From Muribaculaceae bacterium (GTDB taxonomy: Bacteria > Bacteroidota > Bacteroidia > Bacteroidales > Muribaculaceae): DNA of 64,000 nt. Location: assembly GCA_017553785.1 (NCBI GenBank), contig JAFZKD010000044.1:1-64000 (forward strand). Reading direction: 5' to 3'. Below, in pieces: positions 8,477 to 16,884 of this stretch; within the stretch, counting starts at the first letter, position 1, and the number at the start of each line of letters is the position of its first letter. The translations under genes and the position numbers were made by a program. The notes beneath the pieces were generated by a model, which saw only the letters and a list, made by a program, of their open reading frames with translations, had not been told where the DNA came from and searched no databases.

Positions 8477-11355
8477 GCCTTTCCTCCACGCTGGCGGGCC
8501 TGTGTCGGGGTCATCTTGTAGTACTGACGGAAGACGCGCGAGAAATAAGCCACATCCTGATAACCACACTGCTCGGCGATGTCACCGATAAGAGAGTCAC
8601 CATTCGCGGTCAACAGTTTCATCGCTCTTTCCATACGCAACTGTGCGACATAGGCGGCTACATTCTTGCCCGTTAATTCCTGTATCTTGCGTTTAAGCTG
8701 GCTCTCCCCTAACCTGAACGAGCGCGCCACCACGTCCATGTCCAGTTTCTTCCGTTGAGCATCCAGTTTCTCAATCATTCGGTTGAAATCATCCAAGAAC
8801 CTCTCCTGATCATCATTTTCTGGGGTAAGAGGCATCCTGTCGGGCACAAGGTCATCCTGCGGTTTCCCAAACTTGTGCTTCAGCGTCTTGCGGCCTTCAA
8901 TCAGGCTGTTCGCCCATGCCTGCAGCTCCTCCGAAACGAAGGGCTTGACCAGATAGGCATCGGCTCCCGCCTCAATACCGTTCACGCGGTCCTCTTCACT
9001 GTTGCGAGCCGTAAGCATAATCACGGGAATGTGGCAGAGCTGATCAGAGCCCTTGATGCGCCGACACAACTCATAGCCGTCCATGAGCGGCATCTTCACA
9101 TCAGTAACAATCAGCGCCGGTTCCTGTTCCATAGCTTTAGCCAGTCCCTGCTCTCCGTCAGACGCATAAATCACCGAAAACTTCTTGCCAAGCACCTGTC
9201 CCACCAAGCGTGCAACGTCCTTGTGATCCTCGATGACAAGCACAACAGGCCGATTGGGGTCACCGACATCATTGTCAGGCACCCTCACTTCCTTGTCACG
9301 ACGCATGCCCACACGGTTCTTGACCGGCTGAACCAGCATCCGTTCCAGTTCCTGAGTCACCCCTTGCTCATGGTGACATGGCAACTTCACAGTAAACACT
9401 GCGCCTTGATCCTTAACGCTTTCCACAGCCGCCGTTCCGCCCATCGCCATCGCCATGTCGCGCACCACCGTCAATCCGATGCCTATGCCATCGACAATGC
9501 GCTCGGCTGCCGCACCACGGTAGAATGGCTCGAACACATGGGGCAAGTCAGTCTCGCCGATCCCGATGCCGTTATCCGCCACTCTGATGATAAACATGTT
9601 ACTGTCAACTCTTGTCGTGACCGTGATTTTGCCAAAATCAGGACTGTAATTGATCGCGTTCTCGATGAGACTGCCGACAATCGTTCTCAAATAGCGAGGC
9701 ACAATGTCGATCGAGACACTGTTTTCACGTGGGACATAAACCAACTCGATGTGTCGCTGCACACAACGCTCGCGATAACTTTCAATGACCATGCGCACGA
9801 ATGACACGCCATCGGTGGATCGCCACTCAGGAGACTTGATGGCACTGCGAACACTACCGACCTCAAGGATACGGTCTACCAGCATGAGCAGGTTATTGCC
9901 TTGGCGTTCAATAGTTTCCAGATCCTCTTTTTGGACAGTTTTCTCCTCGGCGTCTTTCCCGCCACTTGACATGATGGCATCTATGGAACCCATGATCGCA
10001 GTGAGCGGGGTGCGCAACTGGTGGACGACATTGGTGAAGAACAGCGAGCGTGTCTCTTCAATCTGACGCAACAGCCGGTTGGTGCGGTTTCTCACCCGCA
10101 TGGCATAGACTAGAGAGGCAATAATAGCGGCTGCCATGAGCGACAACAATACAATGAGAATGATATGAATGACACGCAAGCGTTTCAAGTGGGTAATGTA
10201 CTTGTTGAGTTCACCTTTTTCTTCATCCACCCGATTGCGGTCATATTTGTAGCGCTGGTTCCGCAACTCGTCGTTCCGGTCCAATCCAATGATACTGTCC
10301 CGCATCAGATATCCTTCTTTATGGTAATCCAATGCCGATTGCATGTCACCCGTATACTTTGCCAGCTCAGATTTCAGCAAATAGATATTCGACAGTTGTC
10401 CCTTGCTGCCTATCCGACGGGCTTCTATCTCAGCTTCGTTAATGATGCGTTGCGCTTCTTGAATCTCACCGACCTTGAGGGCGACACGAGCATGAGCCAG
10501 GCACACCTCCAGCCAGTACCACGTGTCTCCAAGCTCCTCTAACTTTTCTCTAGCGGTTTCATACTCTTGATGCGCATGAAAATACTTGCCTTCCTGCTCG
10601 TGCAACTCTCCGAAGTGCAAATGACACAAAGCAATCCCTTTCTCGCTCTTGACCTTTTGGTTATATTCCATGGACATGCGATAATATACCCAAGCCGAAT
10701 CAATCTTCCCTTGAGCGAGATTAATCGACCCCAATCTGCCATAGTTAAAAGCCATGCCCTGTTCGTCGTGCAAAGCGAGTTCGGCCTCCAGTGCGACTCG
10801 ATAAATGCTATCAGCTTCGGTGTAGTCGTTGAGCGAGATTTCAATATTGCCGATATTATTTAACGATGCGATACGGCACTTGACCGCCTCACTGCCATTA
10901 TGGTCACTGTACCGGTCGCTCAAACTCATCGCTTTCAGGAAACATTCATTGGCGTTGCACAATTCTCCCACCCGGCGGTAGTTGTCCCCAATACTGTTCA
11001 ATGCCGAAATCATGCCAAGAGTGTCGACAAGCCCGGTTGCCAAGTTCAGTTGACGGGTGTGAATATCAATTGATGAATCAAACAGCGATTGACCGTTCAA
11101 CTGCAGGCCATAATACTTGCAAGCCAACATTTCTCCTACCACATCACCTTGGGAACGGAACTGTTTCACTTTGGCGGCGAGGGTGTCCAAATCCCTGATG
11201 CCGCTCAACATGCTATCGGTTTCGAGATAGTGCTTGTCTTCGTGAAGATTGTATGGCACATGCCGTTGACATGACGACATGCCAACGACAGCCATGACAG
11301 CGACAATCGCCGTCAACGACACAAACATTCCCCAATGGAATTTAAGTTTTTTCAT
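8473..11355 (-). CDS. Hybrid two-component sensor kinase / response regulator / AraC protein
   Basis: About 960 residues in one chain. In order: a membrane-anchoring N-terminus (MKKLKFHWGMF..., with SSC as a possible lipobox cysteine), a periplasmic TPR array of Sel1/TPR-type repeats (roughly 60-380), one transmembrane helix (IHIILIVLLSLMAAAIIASL), a HisKA box with phosphoacceptor His (FFTNVVHQLRTPL), an HATPase domain (ENAINYS, DNGIGIG, GIGIGLTVV), a receiver with phosphoacceptor Asp (IVTDVKMPLMDGYE) and an AraC-type HTH at the end. I start at the second Met (11355), which begins the signal/anchor. Unlike most HTCS proteins it has a TPR rather than a two-propeller sensor and no SusC/SusD genes beside it, so it may sense something other than a glycan. 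Confidence 0.93.
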   Translation of the reverse strand: MKKLKFHWGMFVSLTAIVAVMAVVGMSSCQRHVPYNLHEDKHYLETDSMLSGIRDLDTLAAKVKQFRSQGDVVGEMLACKYYGLQLNGQSLFDSSIDIHTRQLNLATGLVDTLGMISALNSIGDNYRRVGELCNANECFLKAMSLSDRYSDHNGSEAVKCRIASLNNIGNIEISLNDYTEADSIYRVALEAELALHDEQGMAFNYGRLGSINLAQGKIDSAWVYYRMSMEYNQKVKSEKGIALCHLHFGELHEQEGKYFHAHQEYETAREKLEELGDTWYWLEVCLAHARVALKVGEIQEAQRIINEAEIEARRIGSKGQLSNIYLLKSELAKYTGDMQSALDYHKEGYLMRDSIIGLDRNDELRNQRYKYDRNRVDEEKGELNKYITHLKRLRVIHIILIVLLSLMAAAIIASLVYAMRVRNRTNRLLRQIEETRSLFFTNVVHQLRTPLTAIMGSIDAIMSSGGKDAEEKTVQKEDLETIERQGNNLLMLVDRILEVGSVRSAIKSPEWRSTDGVSFVRMVIESYRERCVQRHIELVYVPRENSVSIDIVPRYLRTIVGSLIENAINYSPDFGKITVTTRVDSNMFIIRVADNGIGIGETDLPHVFEPFYRGAAAERIVDGIGIGLTVVRDMAMAMGGTAAVESVKDQGAVFTVKLPCHHEQGVTQELERMLVQPVKNRVGMRRDKEVRVPDNDVGDPNRPVVLVIEDHKDVARLVGQVLGKKFSVIYASDGEQGLAKAMEQEPALIVTDVKMPLMDGYELCRRIKGSDQLCHIPVIMLTARNSEEDRVNGIEAGADAYLVKPFVSEELQAWANSLIEGRKTLKHKFGKPQDDLVPDRMPLTPENDDQERFLDDFNRMIEKLDAQRKKLDMDVVARSFRLGESQLKRKIQELTGKNVAAYVAQLRMERAMKLLTANGDSLIGDIAEQCGYQDVAYFSRVFRQYYKMTPTQARQRGGKA

Positions 11356-11395
11356 TAAACACAAGCAATATCCCTTTTAAGCCCAAAAGAGTAGG

Positions 11396-11426
11396 CAAAA
11401 TTAAAACATTTTTTTGACTTTTCAAG
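11396..11426 (-). promoter_or_regulatory. Candidate promoter of the hybrid kinase gene
   Basis: On the minus strand: CTTG (11423-11426), 19-bp spacer, TAATTTTG (11396-11403), about 40 nt before the start codon. The -7 element fits the consensus, the -33 box partly. Confidence 0.5.
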
Positions 11427-11629
11427 GCTTCTCGCCATTTTTCTTGGATAAAATAAGATTATTCAAGCGATTTTTCCTCATTTTTCCTAGCCAAATATAT
11501 TCTTTCATTGAAAGACCATCGCATAACATTTATTCTTATTCCAATCAATAAATCTGTGGAATTTGTGGGCATCAAAACACCTAATAATAAAAAATAGGGC
11601 TGTTGATGCCTATTCTCAATTAATTTGCC

Positions 11630-11637
11630 TATCTTTG
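11630..11637 (+). promoter_or_regulatory. -7 element TATCTTTG just before the DUF4199 gene
   Basis: A consensus TAnnTTTG ends 8 bases before the tandem ATGATG at 11646. The expected transcript start is within a few bases of the start codon, so this mRNA should have almost no 5' leader. The element also shows that the upstream in-frame TTG at 11625 cannot be the real start. Confidence 0.6.
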
Positions 11638-11645
11638 CGGTTTGT

Positions 11646-12188
11646 ATGATGGGAGACAAGAAAAACATCTTTCAACGGGCAAGCGAATGGGGTATCCCCT
11701 TCGGCTTGTTTTTGGCATGTGGCGGAATCACCTACATCTTCGCCGATTACTTCATGCCCTTGGGAATCCTTTCCTTTATGATCTCATTGGCTACGCCCAT
11801 CGTGGTTTACAAGTTCCAACGGCGCAAATTCATTGAGGATGACGGTTTCTCCGAGTATTCGGCCATTTGGATGCTGGGCATCATGCTGTACATCCTGGGT
11901 ACCATTTTGGCCAGTTTCATCATTTTCCTGGTCCTGCAGTATTTCAGGCCGGATTTCATGTATGAGCAGGCCCAAACAGTGATTAACGCATATAGCCAGA
12001 TGCCCGACATGAAAGACAGCGAAATGCTCAAAGTCATCCAGTACATGGTTGACAACCGACTGATGCCCTCGCCCATCGAAACGGTGTTCAATGTCTTTTG
12101 GTTTGTCACGTTCATCGGCTCCTTGACCAGCGCCCTTACTGCCTGGCCGGCAAGACGTTCCATCAAAAAGTATCAACGGCGATCCTAA
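11646..12188 (+). CDS. DUF4199-like integral membrane protein
   Basis: About 180 residues with four hydrophobic segments: SEWGIPFGLFLACGGITYIF, YFMPLGILSFMISLATPIVV, IWMLGIMLYILGTILASFII and TVFNVFWFVTFIGSLTSALT. A charged loop (EQAQTVINAYSQM...) separates helices 3 and 4. The pattern and length fit the DUF4199 family of Bacteroidota inner-membrane proteins, which commonly stands directly before a GT2 glycosyltransferase as here. Function unknown. I chose the ATG at 11646 because the -7 promoter element lies immediately upstream. It is the first gene of an envelope operon. Confidence 0.8.
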   Translation: MMGDKKNIFQRASEWGIPFGLFLACGGITYIFADYFMPLGILSFMISLATPIVVYKFQRRKFIEDDGFSEYSAIWMLGIMLYILGTILASFIIFLVLQYFRPDFMYEQAQTVINAYSQMPDMKDSEMLKVIQYMVDNRLMPSPIETVFNVFWFVTFIGSLTSALTAWPARRSIKKYQRRS

Positions 12189-12222
12189 CCAGTAAAAAAT
12201 AAAAAGCAGATTATTATCAGAT

Positions 12223-13263
12223 ATGGATATTTCAGTTATAGTTCCGCTTTATAATGAAGCCGAGTCGCTACCCGAATTGGCACAATGGATTGAGCGTGTC
12301 ATGGACGAAAACGGCTTTTCCTATGAAGTGCTGTTCATCAATGACGGAAGCACCGATGACTCATGGAATGTCATCAAGGAACTCCATGACAGGAATCCGC
12401 GTTTGAAAGGCGTGGCCTTCAGGCGCAACTACGGCAAATCTCCTGCACTGAACACGGGATTTGAGAAAGCCCAGGGCAACGTGGTCATCACCATGGATGC
12501 CGACCTCCAGGACAGTCCCGATGAGATTCCCGAGCTCTACCGCATGATCACCCAGGACGGGTATGACCTGGTGAGCGGATGGAAGAAAAAACGCTATGAC
12601 CCCCTCAGCAAGACCATTCCCACCAAGCTCTTCAACGCCACGGCAAGACGCGTGAGCGGCATTCACAACCTTCATGACTTCAATTGCGGGCTCAAAGCCT
12701 ATCGCAAAGATGTGGTGAAGCACATCGAGGTGTATGGCGACATGCACCGCTATGTCCCCTACCTGGCCAAGAACGCAGGTTTTACCCGCATCGGAGAGAA
12801 AGAGGTGAAACATCGCGCGCGCAAATATGGAACGACCAAGTTTGGTCTTGACCGTTTCGTCAACGGATATCTGGACCTGCTCACCTTGTGGTTCCAGGCC
12901 AAATTCGGCGTCAAGCCCATGCACTTCTTCGGTCTGCTCGGCAGCCTGATGTTCCTGCTGGGTTTCATCGCCGTGATACTCGTCGGCGCTTTGAAGCTGT
13001 ATAACATGTACAGCGGACACAGCTACAGGCTAGTCACCGACTCTCCCTACTTCTATCTGGCACTCACATCGATGCTGCTGGGCACCCAGCTGTTCATGAC
13101 GGGTTTCCTGGGCGAACTGATCATCAGGCACAGCAACGACCGCAACCATTACGAGATCGGAGAAGAAATCACCGACGACGCCACGGCTATCCCCGCCCGC
13201 ACTGGTCTTGAGGAAGTGCCTGTAAAAGAGCCTAAACAGCAGGAAGTCCTTATCGACAAATAA
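12223..13263 (+). CDS. GT2 glycosyltransferase of the dolichol-phosphate-sugar synthase type
   Basis: 346 residues. The GT-A domain starts at once (ISVIVPLYNEAESLPELAQW) and holds NDGSTDDSW, RRNYGKSPALNTGF and the metal-binding TMDADLQDSPDEIP, with DFNCGLKAYRK later. Two C-terminal helices (HFFGLLGSLMFLLGFIAVI and FYLALTSMLLGTQLFMTGFL) anchor it in the inner membrane. These are marks of polyprenyl-phosphate mannose/glucose synthases (GtrB/ArnC/DPM1 group). It would transfer a sugar from a nucleotide donor to undecaprenyl phosphate. The stop overlaps the start of the next gene (TAATG), so translation is coupled. Confidence 0.92.
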   Translation: MDISVIVPLYNEAESLPELAQWIERVMDENGFSYEVLFINDGSTDDSWNVIKELHDRNPRLKGVAFRRNYGKSPALNTGFEKAQGNVVITMDADLQDSPDEIPELYRMITQDGYDLVSGWKKKRYDPLSKTIPTKLFNATARRVSGIHNLHDFNCGLKAYRKDVVKHIEVYGDMHRYVPYLAKNAGFTRIGEKEVKHRARKYGTTKFGLDRFVNGYLDLLTLWFQAKFGVKPMHFFGLLGSLMFLLGFIAVILVGALKLYNMYSGHSYRLVTDSPYFYLALTSMLLGTQLFMTGFLGELIIRHSNDRNHYEIGEEITDDATAIPARTGLEEVPVKEPKQQEVLIDK

Positions 13264-13757
13264 TGAAGTGCCTCTTGCACATATTGCCTGTGGCCATGGC
13301 CCTGATTTTGGGGTTGGCAGCCTGCGGTGACAGCAGTTGCTATGACAACGGCAGCAGCCTGCCGCTGGCGACCATCCATTTGGGCGAGCAGCAACAGACG
13401 GTTAGCGGCATCACCATCAAGGGAATTGGTGTCCCGGGTGACGAATTGCTGGTGGACTCCGCATCAATCAGCGAGGTGTATCTGCCCCTGCGTGCCAGTG
13501 TGTCAACGACCAGCTTTGAGTTTTCGAGGGTGGTCTATCAAGGCGCCGAGCCCACGCTCTATCACGACACCATCACGTTCAACTATACGCCTGTGGAGTT
13601 CTTCCATTCGGCTGAATGTGGCGCGATGTACAATTTCGATATCAAGCAGGTGACATCCACCTGCCATGCCATCGACTCGGTGGTAATACTCACCACCCAT
13701 GTCACCAATTCGCGCACTCCAGCCATGCGCATTTATCTCACTGAGTTCACGCTATGA
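13263..13757 (+). CDS. DUF6452-like lipoprotein
   Basis: A 164-residue protein with a lipoprotein signal (MKCLLHILPVAMALILGLAAC, lipid-carrying Cys21). The rest is beta-rich with conserved-looking cysteines and a YLPLRASVSTTSFEF segment, which I recognise as the DUF6452 family. These lipoproteins usually stand just before a DUF6048 gene, as here. No function is known; an outer-membrane role is likely. It overlaps both neighbours by a few bases, which indicates one translation-coupled operon. Confidence 0.8.
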   Translation: MKCLLHILPVAMALILGLAACGDSSCYDNGSSLPLATIHLGEQQQTVSGITIKGIGVPGDELLVDSASISEVYLPLRASVSTTSFEFSRVVYQGAEPTLYHDTITFNYTPVEFFHSAECGAMYNFDIKQVTSTCHAIDSVVILTTHVTNSRTPAMRIYLTEFTL

Positions 13758-14620
13758 GGAGAGCCGCGTTTGCCATATTGAGCTTGACGTTTGTGCTGCT
13801 GGCTTTCAACGCTGGTGCACAGGATAATAGCAAGCGCCATGTGACACCTGTCAAGCCCGAGACCAACAAGGTGCTTCCGCCCCCCAAGGGAACTGACGAG
13901 AAAATTATCCAGCAATACATCAGTGGTGACAGTGCTGAAGCTATCGCCGAGGCCCGTAAAGACTCGCTTCGCCGTGTCTATAAGCATTACCCTAGACTCA
14001 CCGATGTGTCGTTCGGCATCAATTTCATCGAGCCGGTTTTCATGCTATTCGGTCAGACATACGCCAGTGCCGACGTGAACGCGACGCTCAACATGTGGAA
14101 CCGTCTGCAGCCTTGTGTGGAACTGGGATTGGGATGGGCCAAGTCAACACCCGACGACATGAACTTTACCTACAAGGGCAAACCGTCGCCCTATGTCAAA
14201 GTTGGCGCCAACTACAATTTCATGTTCAAGAATTCGCCTGATTACCAGGCGATTCTAGGGGTAAGGCTTGGTTACAGCACGTTTTCCTATGACGTGAACG
14301 ATGTGCATTATGCCAATAGCTATTGGCAAGAGGACATGACCTTTGACATCACAGGCGAACGCTCCCACGCGTTGTGGGGCGAAGCGGGAGTCGGCCTCAA
14401 GGTAAAACTGTGGGACCGGCTGCACATGGGGTGGATGATCCGTTATCACGGCATCTTCAACTACGGGAAAAACACCAATTCAAGTCCTTGGTTCATTCCT
14501 GGTTACGGTCCACGAAGCAGTTCATTGGGTTTCTCGCTTGGCATCAGCTACACGCTGCCCATCGGTCCCAAGGGAAAGGCACCTGAAAGAGACGAAAAGA
14601 CAAATCATCAAACCGAATAA
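13754..14620 (+). CDS. DUF6048-like outer-membrane beta-barrel protein
   Basis: 288 residues with a signal peptide (MRRAAFAILSLTFVLLAFNAGAQD). After a short charged linker the chain has alternating beta-strand patterns rich in Gly and aromatics (LTDVSFGINFIEPVF, QPCVELGLGWAKS, YVKVGANYNFMF, LGVRLGYSTFSYD, LWGEAGVGLKVKLWDRLHMGWMIRYH) and ends SSLGFSLGISYTLPIG, as expected for a barrel of the outer membrane. It overlaps the DUF6452 gene by 4 bases (ATGA). The pair is common in Bacteroidota and is presumably one functional unit. Confidence 0.8.
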   Translation: MRRAAFAILSLTFVLLAFNAGAQDNSKRHVTPVKPETNKVLPPPKGTDEKIIQQYISGDSAEAIAEARKDSLRRVYKHYPRLTDVSFGINFIEPVFMLFGQTYASADVNATLNMWNRLQPCVELGLGWAKSTPDDMNFTYKGKPSPYVKVGANYNFMFKNSPDYQAILGVRLGYSTFSYDVNDVHYANSYWQEDMTFDITGERSHALWGEAGVGLKVKLWDRLHMGWMIRYHGIFNYGKNTNSSPWFIPGYGPRSSSLGFSLGISYTLPIGPKGKAPERDEKTNHQTE

Positions 14621-14634
14621 ACACATTAAGCACT

Positions 14635-14772
14635 ATGATCCGCAAACCATTAGGCACCCCGCGTCCAACCATGCGCATTCCCAAGCTGAGGCCCGCCGCC
14701 CGGCCAGGATGGTACAAGCAGTTCAAGCAGCTGGCGTCTATCGCCGGCAAGCAGTTCAAGGTTAAGCCATGA
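14635..14772 (+). CDS. 45-residue basic protein, translationally coupled
   Basis: A short gene starting 14 nt after the DUF6048 stop. Its TGA overlaps the next ATG as ATGATG. The 45-residue product starts MIRKPLGTPRPTMRIPKL, is rich in Lys, Arg, Pro and Gln (net strongly positive) and ends KQFKQLASIAGKQFKVKP. I recognise no family. Support for a real gene is its perfect fit between the two operon genes with no unused sequence; otherwise the 149-nt gap would be unexplained. Confidence 0.6.
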   Translation: MIRKPLGTPRPTMRIPKLRPAARPGWYKQFKQLASIAGKQFKVKP

Positions 14773-15557
14773 TGGGTAGTTCCAGACACTTCCCGCTTTA
14801 CTTCCTGCTCGTTATGATGCTCATGGCGTGCGCCACCTCATGCGGCAGTGATGAGCCATACCATCACATGCCCGGCAGGGAAAACGGACATGACACACCT
14901 GCCGACACGACCCACGGCACCCACACGCCAGCTGACACCACCGCAGGGGACACTACCGCAAGAGACACCACTGCAAGGGATACATCAGCTTCCTTCTCTA
15001 TCAAGTTGAGCTCACCTCGCGACTATGCCTACATGGGGCAGACCTTGCGACTTACCGCAACGACAAGCACCCCCACAACGGTGAAATGGAAATCCACAGC
15101 CACGCGCATCGCAACGGTGGACAGCTCTGGATTGGTCACGTTCAATAACCTGCACGAGAACGGGGAAACGGCAATTATCGCCACGGCATGCGACATGAGC
15201 GATACACTGTGGCTGCATGCGCGCTGGTGGACCATTGCCGAACGCAGTGCGACAGCTTGGATCACTCCGGCCACCCACACCTTTCATCCCGGTGACACAA
15301 TTGCCTTGACGATTGTGGACAGCAACACGCAACCCGTTAATGATAACGGGTTTAACGCCGGATCTTGCCAGTGGACAATCTACTGTTATGCTCCCGATGT
15401 GGCTCAAGTGATCAACATGACACAGCCTCCAAGCAACGAGAACGGATGGCAAGCCGTTTATGCGATTGGAAACAGCGCGCCAATTGGCACCACATTCACA
15501 ATCATGGCCCAGTTCAACGAGGCCGCATCGTCCATTACATGCACCATCTTGCCATAG
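14769..15557 (+). CDS. Lipoprotein with Thr-rich linker and Ig-like (BIG2) domain
   Basis: 262 residues. The N-terminus has a hydrophobic segment and a lipobox (ACATSC, Cys near 25). A repeat-rich linker follows with five short DTT/ADTT/RDTT units (about residues 40-75), likely extended and surface exposed. The part after it starts SFSIKLSSPRDYAYMGQTLRLTAT and continues TVKWKSTATRIATVDSSGLVTF, the signature of a bacterial Ig-like group 2 domain. A second beta domain ends the chain. It is the last gene of the envelope operon. Such proteins are usually outer-membrane or surface lipoproteins; no specific role can be given. Confidence 0.8.
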   Translation: MMGSSRHFPLYFLLVMMLMACATSCGSDEPYHHMPGRENGHDTPADTTHGTHTPADTTAGDTTARDTTARDTSASFSIKLSSPRDYAYMGQTLRLTATTSTPTTVKWKSTATRIATVDSSGLVTFNNLHENGETAIIATACDMSDTLWLHARWWTIAERSATAWITPATHTFHPGDTIALTIVDSNTQPVNDNGFNAGSCQWTIYCYAPDVAQVINMTQPPSNENGWQAVYAIGNSAPIGTTFTIMAQFNEAASSITCTILP

Positions 15558-15834
15558 GGCGAAAGACGAATTTACAAAATGAATTTACAATTGTTAATTT
15601 TTGCCGATTTTTCAAAAAAATTTTGTCAGTTCAAAAAAAGTTTGTAATATTGTACTCTGAAAAGCGGGAAAACGTTGCTTCATGTTGCGTATTTCTCTTA
15701 TATTCACGTTATTACGGGTCACCGAATAACAACTGATTTGAACGGAAAATATAGGATTTTCCAAGCTGACAAAGACAACAAAAAACAAAACAATATTAAT
15801 TAACATTATTACAAACAATTTAATTCATTTGACT

Positions 15835-16803
15835 ATGAAGATTAAAAATTTACTTCTTATTGCTGCTGCAGCATCGCTGAGCCTTTCAGCTTTTGCCGAT
15901 GATCTCGCAACTGGTGATTATGCTTGGCTGTCGAATGGCGACCCCGCTAAGGTTGGCCAGGCAACTAAGGACCACATCTTCGTTCGTGGCAACTATGATG
16001 ACATGGGCGAGATGAAGACCTATGACAACACCATCAGCTTCAAGAGTGGCTCCCTGCAGAAGGTTTGGTTCTTCCTCGATGATGATGAGATCTATCTGAA
16101 TGAGGCTGTTCAGAATCTGACTCCCATTCCCTACAACGCAGCTGGCGACCTCTACAACGAGATTACCTACAACTCATTCCAGTGCGACGTTTATATGCCC
16201 CAGGGTCTCGCATTCGTGACCACCGAGGACGATGAGGGTGAGGAAGTATCATTTGAGCGTGGCGACCGTATGCCGACCACCACTAGCCTCACTTGGGGTA
16301 AGAAAGACGAGACCAAGGTGATTGACGGCAAGACCTATGACATCTACACTGTTGTATGCTACAACTCCAACGCTTACGGCAGCCACCTGTCAGCAAGGAA
16401 CGCCACCAGGTACAAAAACAATGGCGCCCTGAAGAAAGACGCTACCCTGTTCGCTATCATGCTCGAGAACCAGAGCAACACCGAGGGTCGTTTCGATGAC
16501 ATGATCATTGGCTACACCATCATGAACTTCCGTGAGTCAGCTATCGCTGAGTGGGACAGCAACCAGAGCACCTTCTTCTATGGTGAGGGTGGCAACAACA
16601 CTGAGCAGCGCTACATGTACTACAACCGCGTGAACGTGTTTGGCAGCGCTAATGTTGTTGAGAACCTGGCCGAGAAGACCATCAACAATGTGAAGTATTA
16701 CAACATCGCTGGTATGCAGAGCAACGAGCCCTTTGATGGCGTGAACATCAAGGTCGTTACCTATAACGATGGTACCACCAGCACCTGCAAGGTGATGAAA
16801 TAA
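15835..16803 (+). CDS. Secreted protein with T9SS-like C-terminal tail
   Basis: About 322 residues. A signal peptide (MKIKNLLLIAAAASLSLSAFAD) comes first; I start at the ATG at 15835 rather than the upstream TTG. The mature part begins DLATGDYAWLSNGDPAKVG and has no family I know. The C-terminal ~40 residues (NNVKYYNIAGMQSNEPFDG, then TTSTCKVMK) match the tails of the proteins at 3953-6148 and 40155-41750, so the three probably use the same export or anchoring path. The gene stands alone between ~280 nt of AT-rich upstream sequence and a strong terminator. Confidence 0.75.
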   Translation: MKIKNLLLIAAAASLSLSAFADDLATGDYAWLSNGDPAKVGQATKDHIFVRGNYDDMGEMKTYDNTISFKSGSLQKVWFFLDDDEIYLNEAVQNLTPIPYNAAGDLYNEITYNSFQCDVYMPQGLAFVTTEDDEGEEVSFERGDRMPTTTSLTWGKKDETKVIDGKTYDIYTVVCYNSNAYGSHLSARNATRYKNNGALKKDATLFAIMLENQSNTEGRFDDMIIGYTIMNFRESAIAEWDSNQSTFFYGEGGNNTEQRYMYYNRVNVFGSANVVENLAEKTINNVKYYNIAGMQSNEPFDGVNIKVVTYNDGTTSTCKVMK

Positions 16804-16830
16804 GCCATTAAGCTATATTTCAAGCTAATA

Positions 16831-16866
16831 AAAACAAGCGACTCATGCGGGTCGCTTGTTTTTATT
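16831..16866 (+). terminator. Bidirectional intrinsic terminator
   Basis: AAAACAAGCGAC (16831-16842) pairs with GTCGCTTGTTTT (16851-16862), followed by a T-run. The A-run at the other side makes it work on the minus strand too. It sits between the convergent secreted-protein and terminase genes. Confidence 0.8.
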
Positions 16867-16884
16867 GTCCTGATTCAAATCAGT

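Noticed and set aside
11625-11645. Upstream TTG start for the DUF4199-like gene
   Set aside because: It would lie upstream of and across the -7 promoter element, so it could not be transcribed from that promoter.
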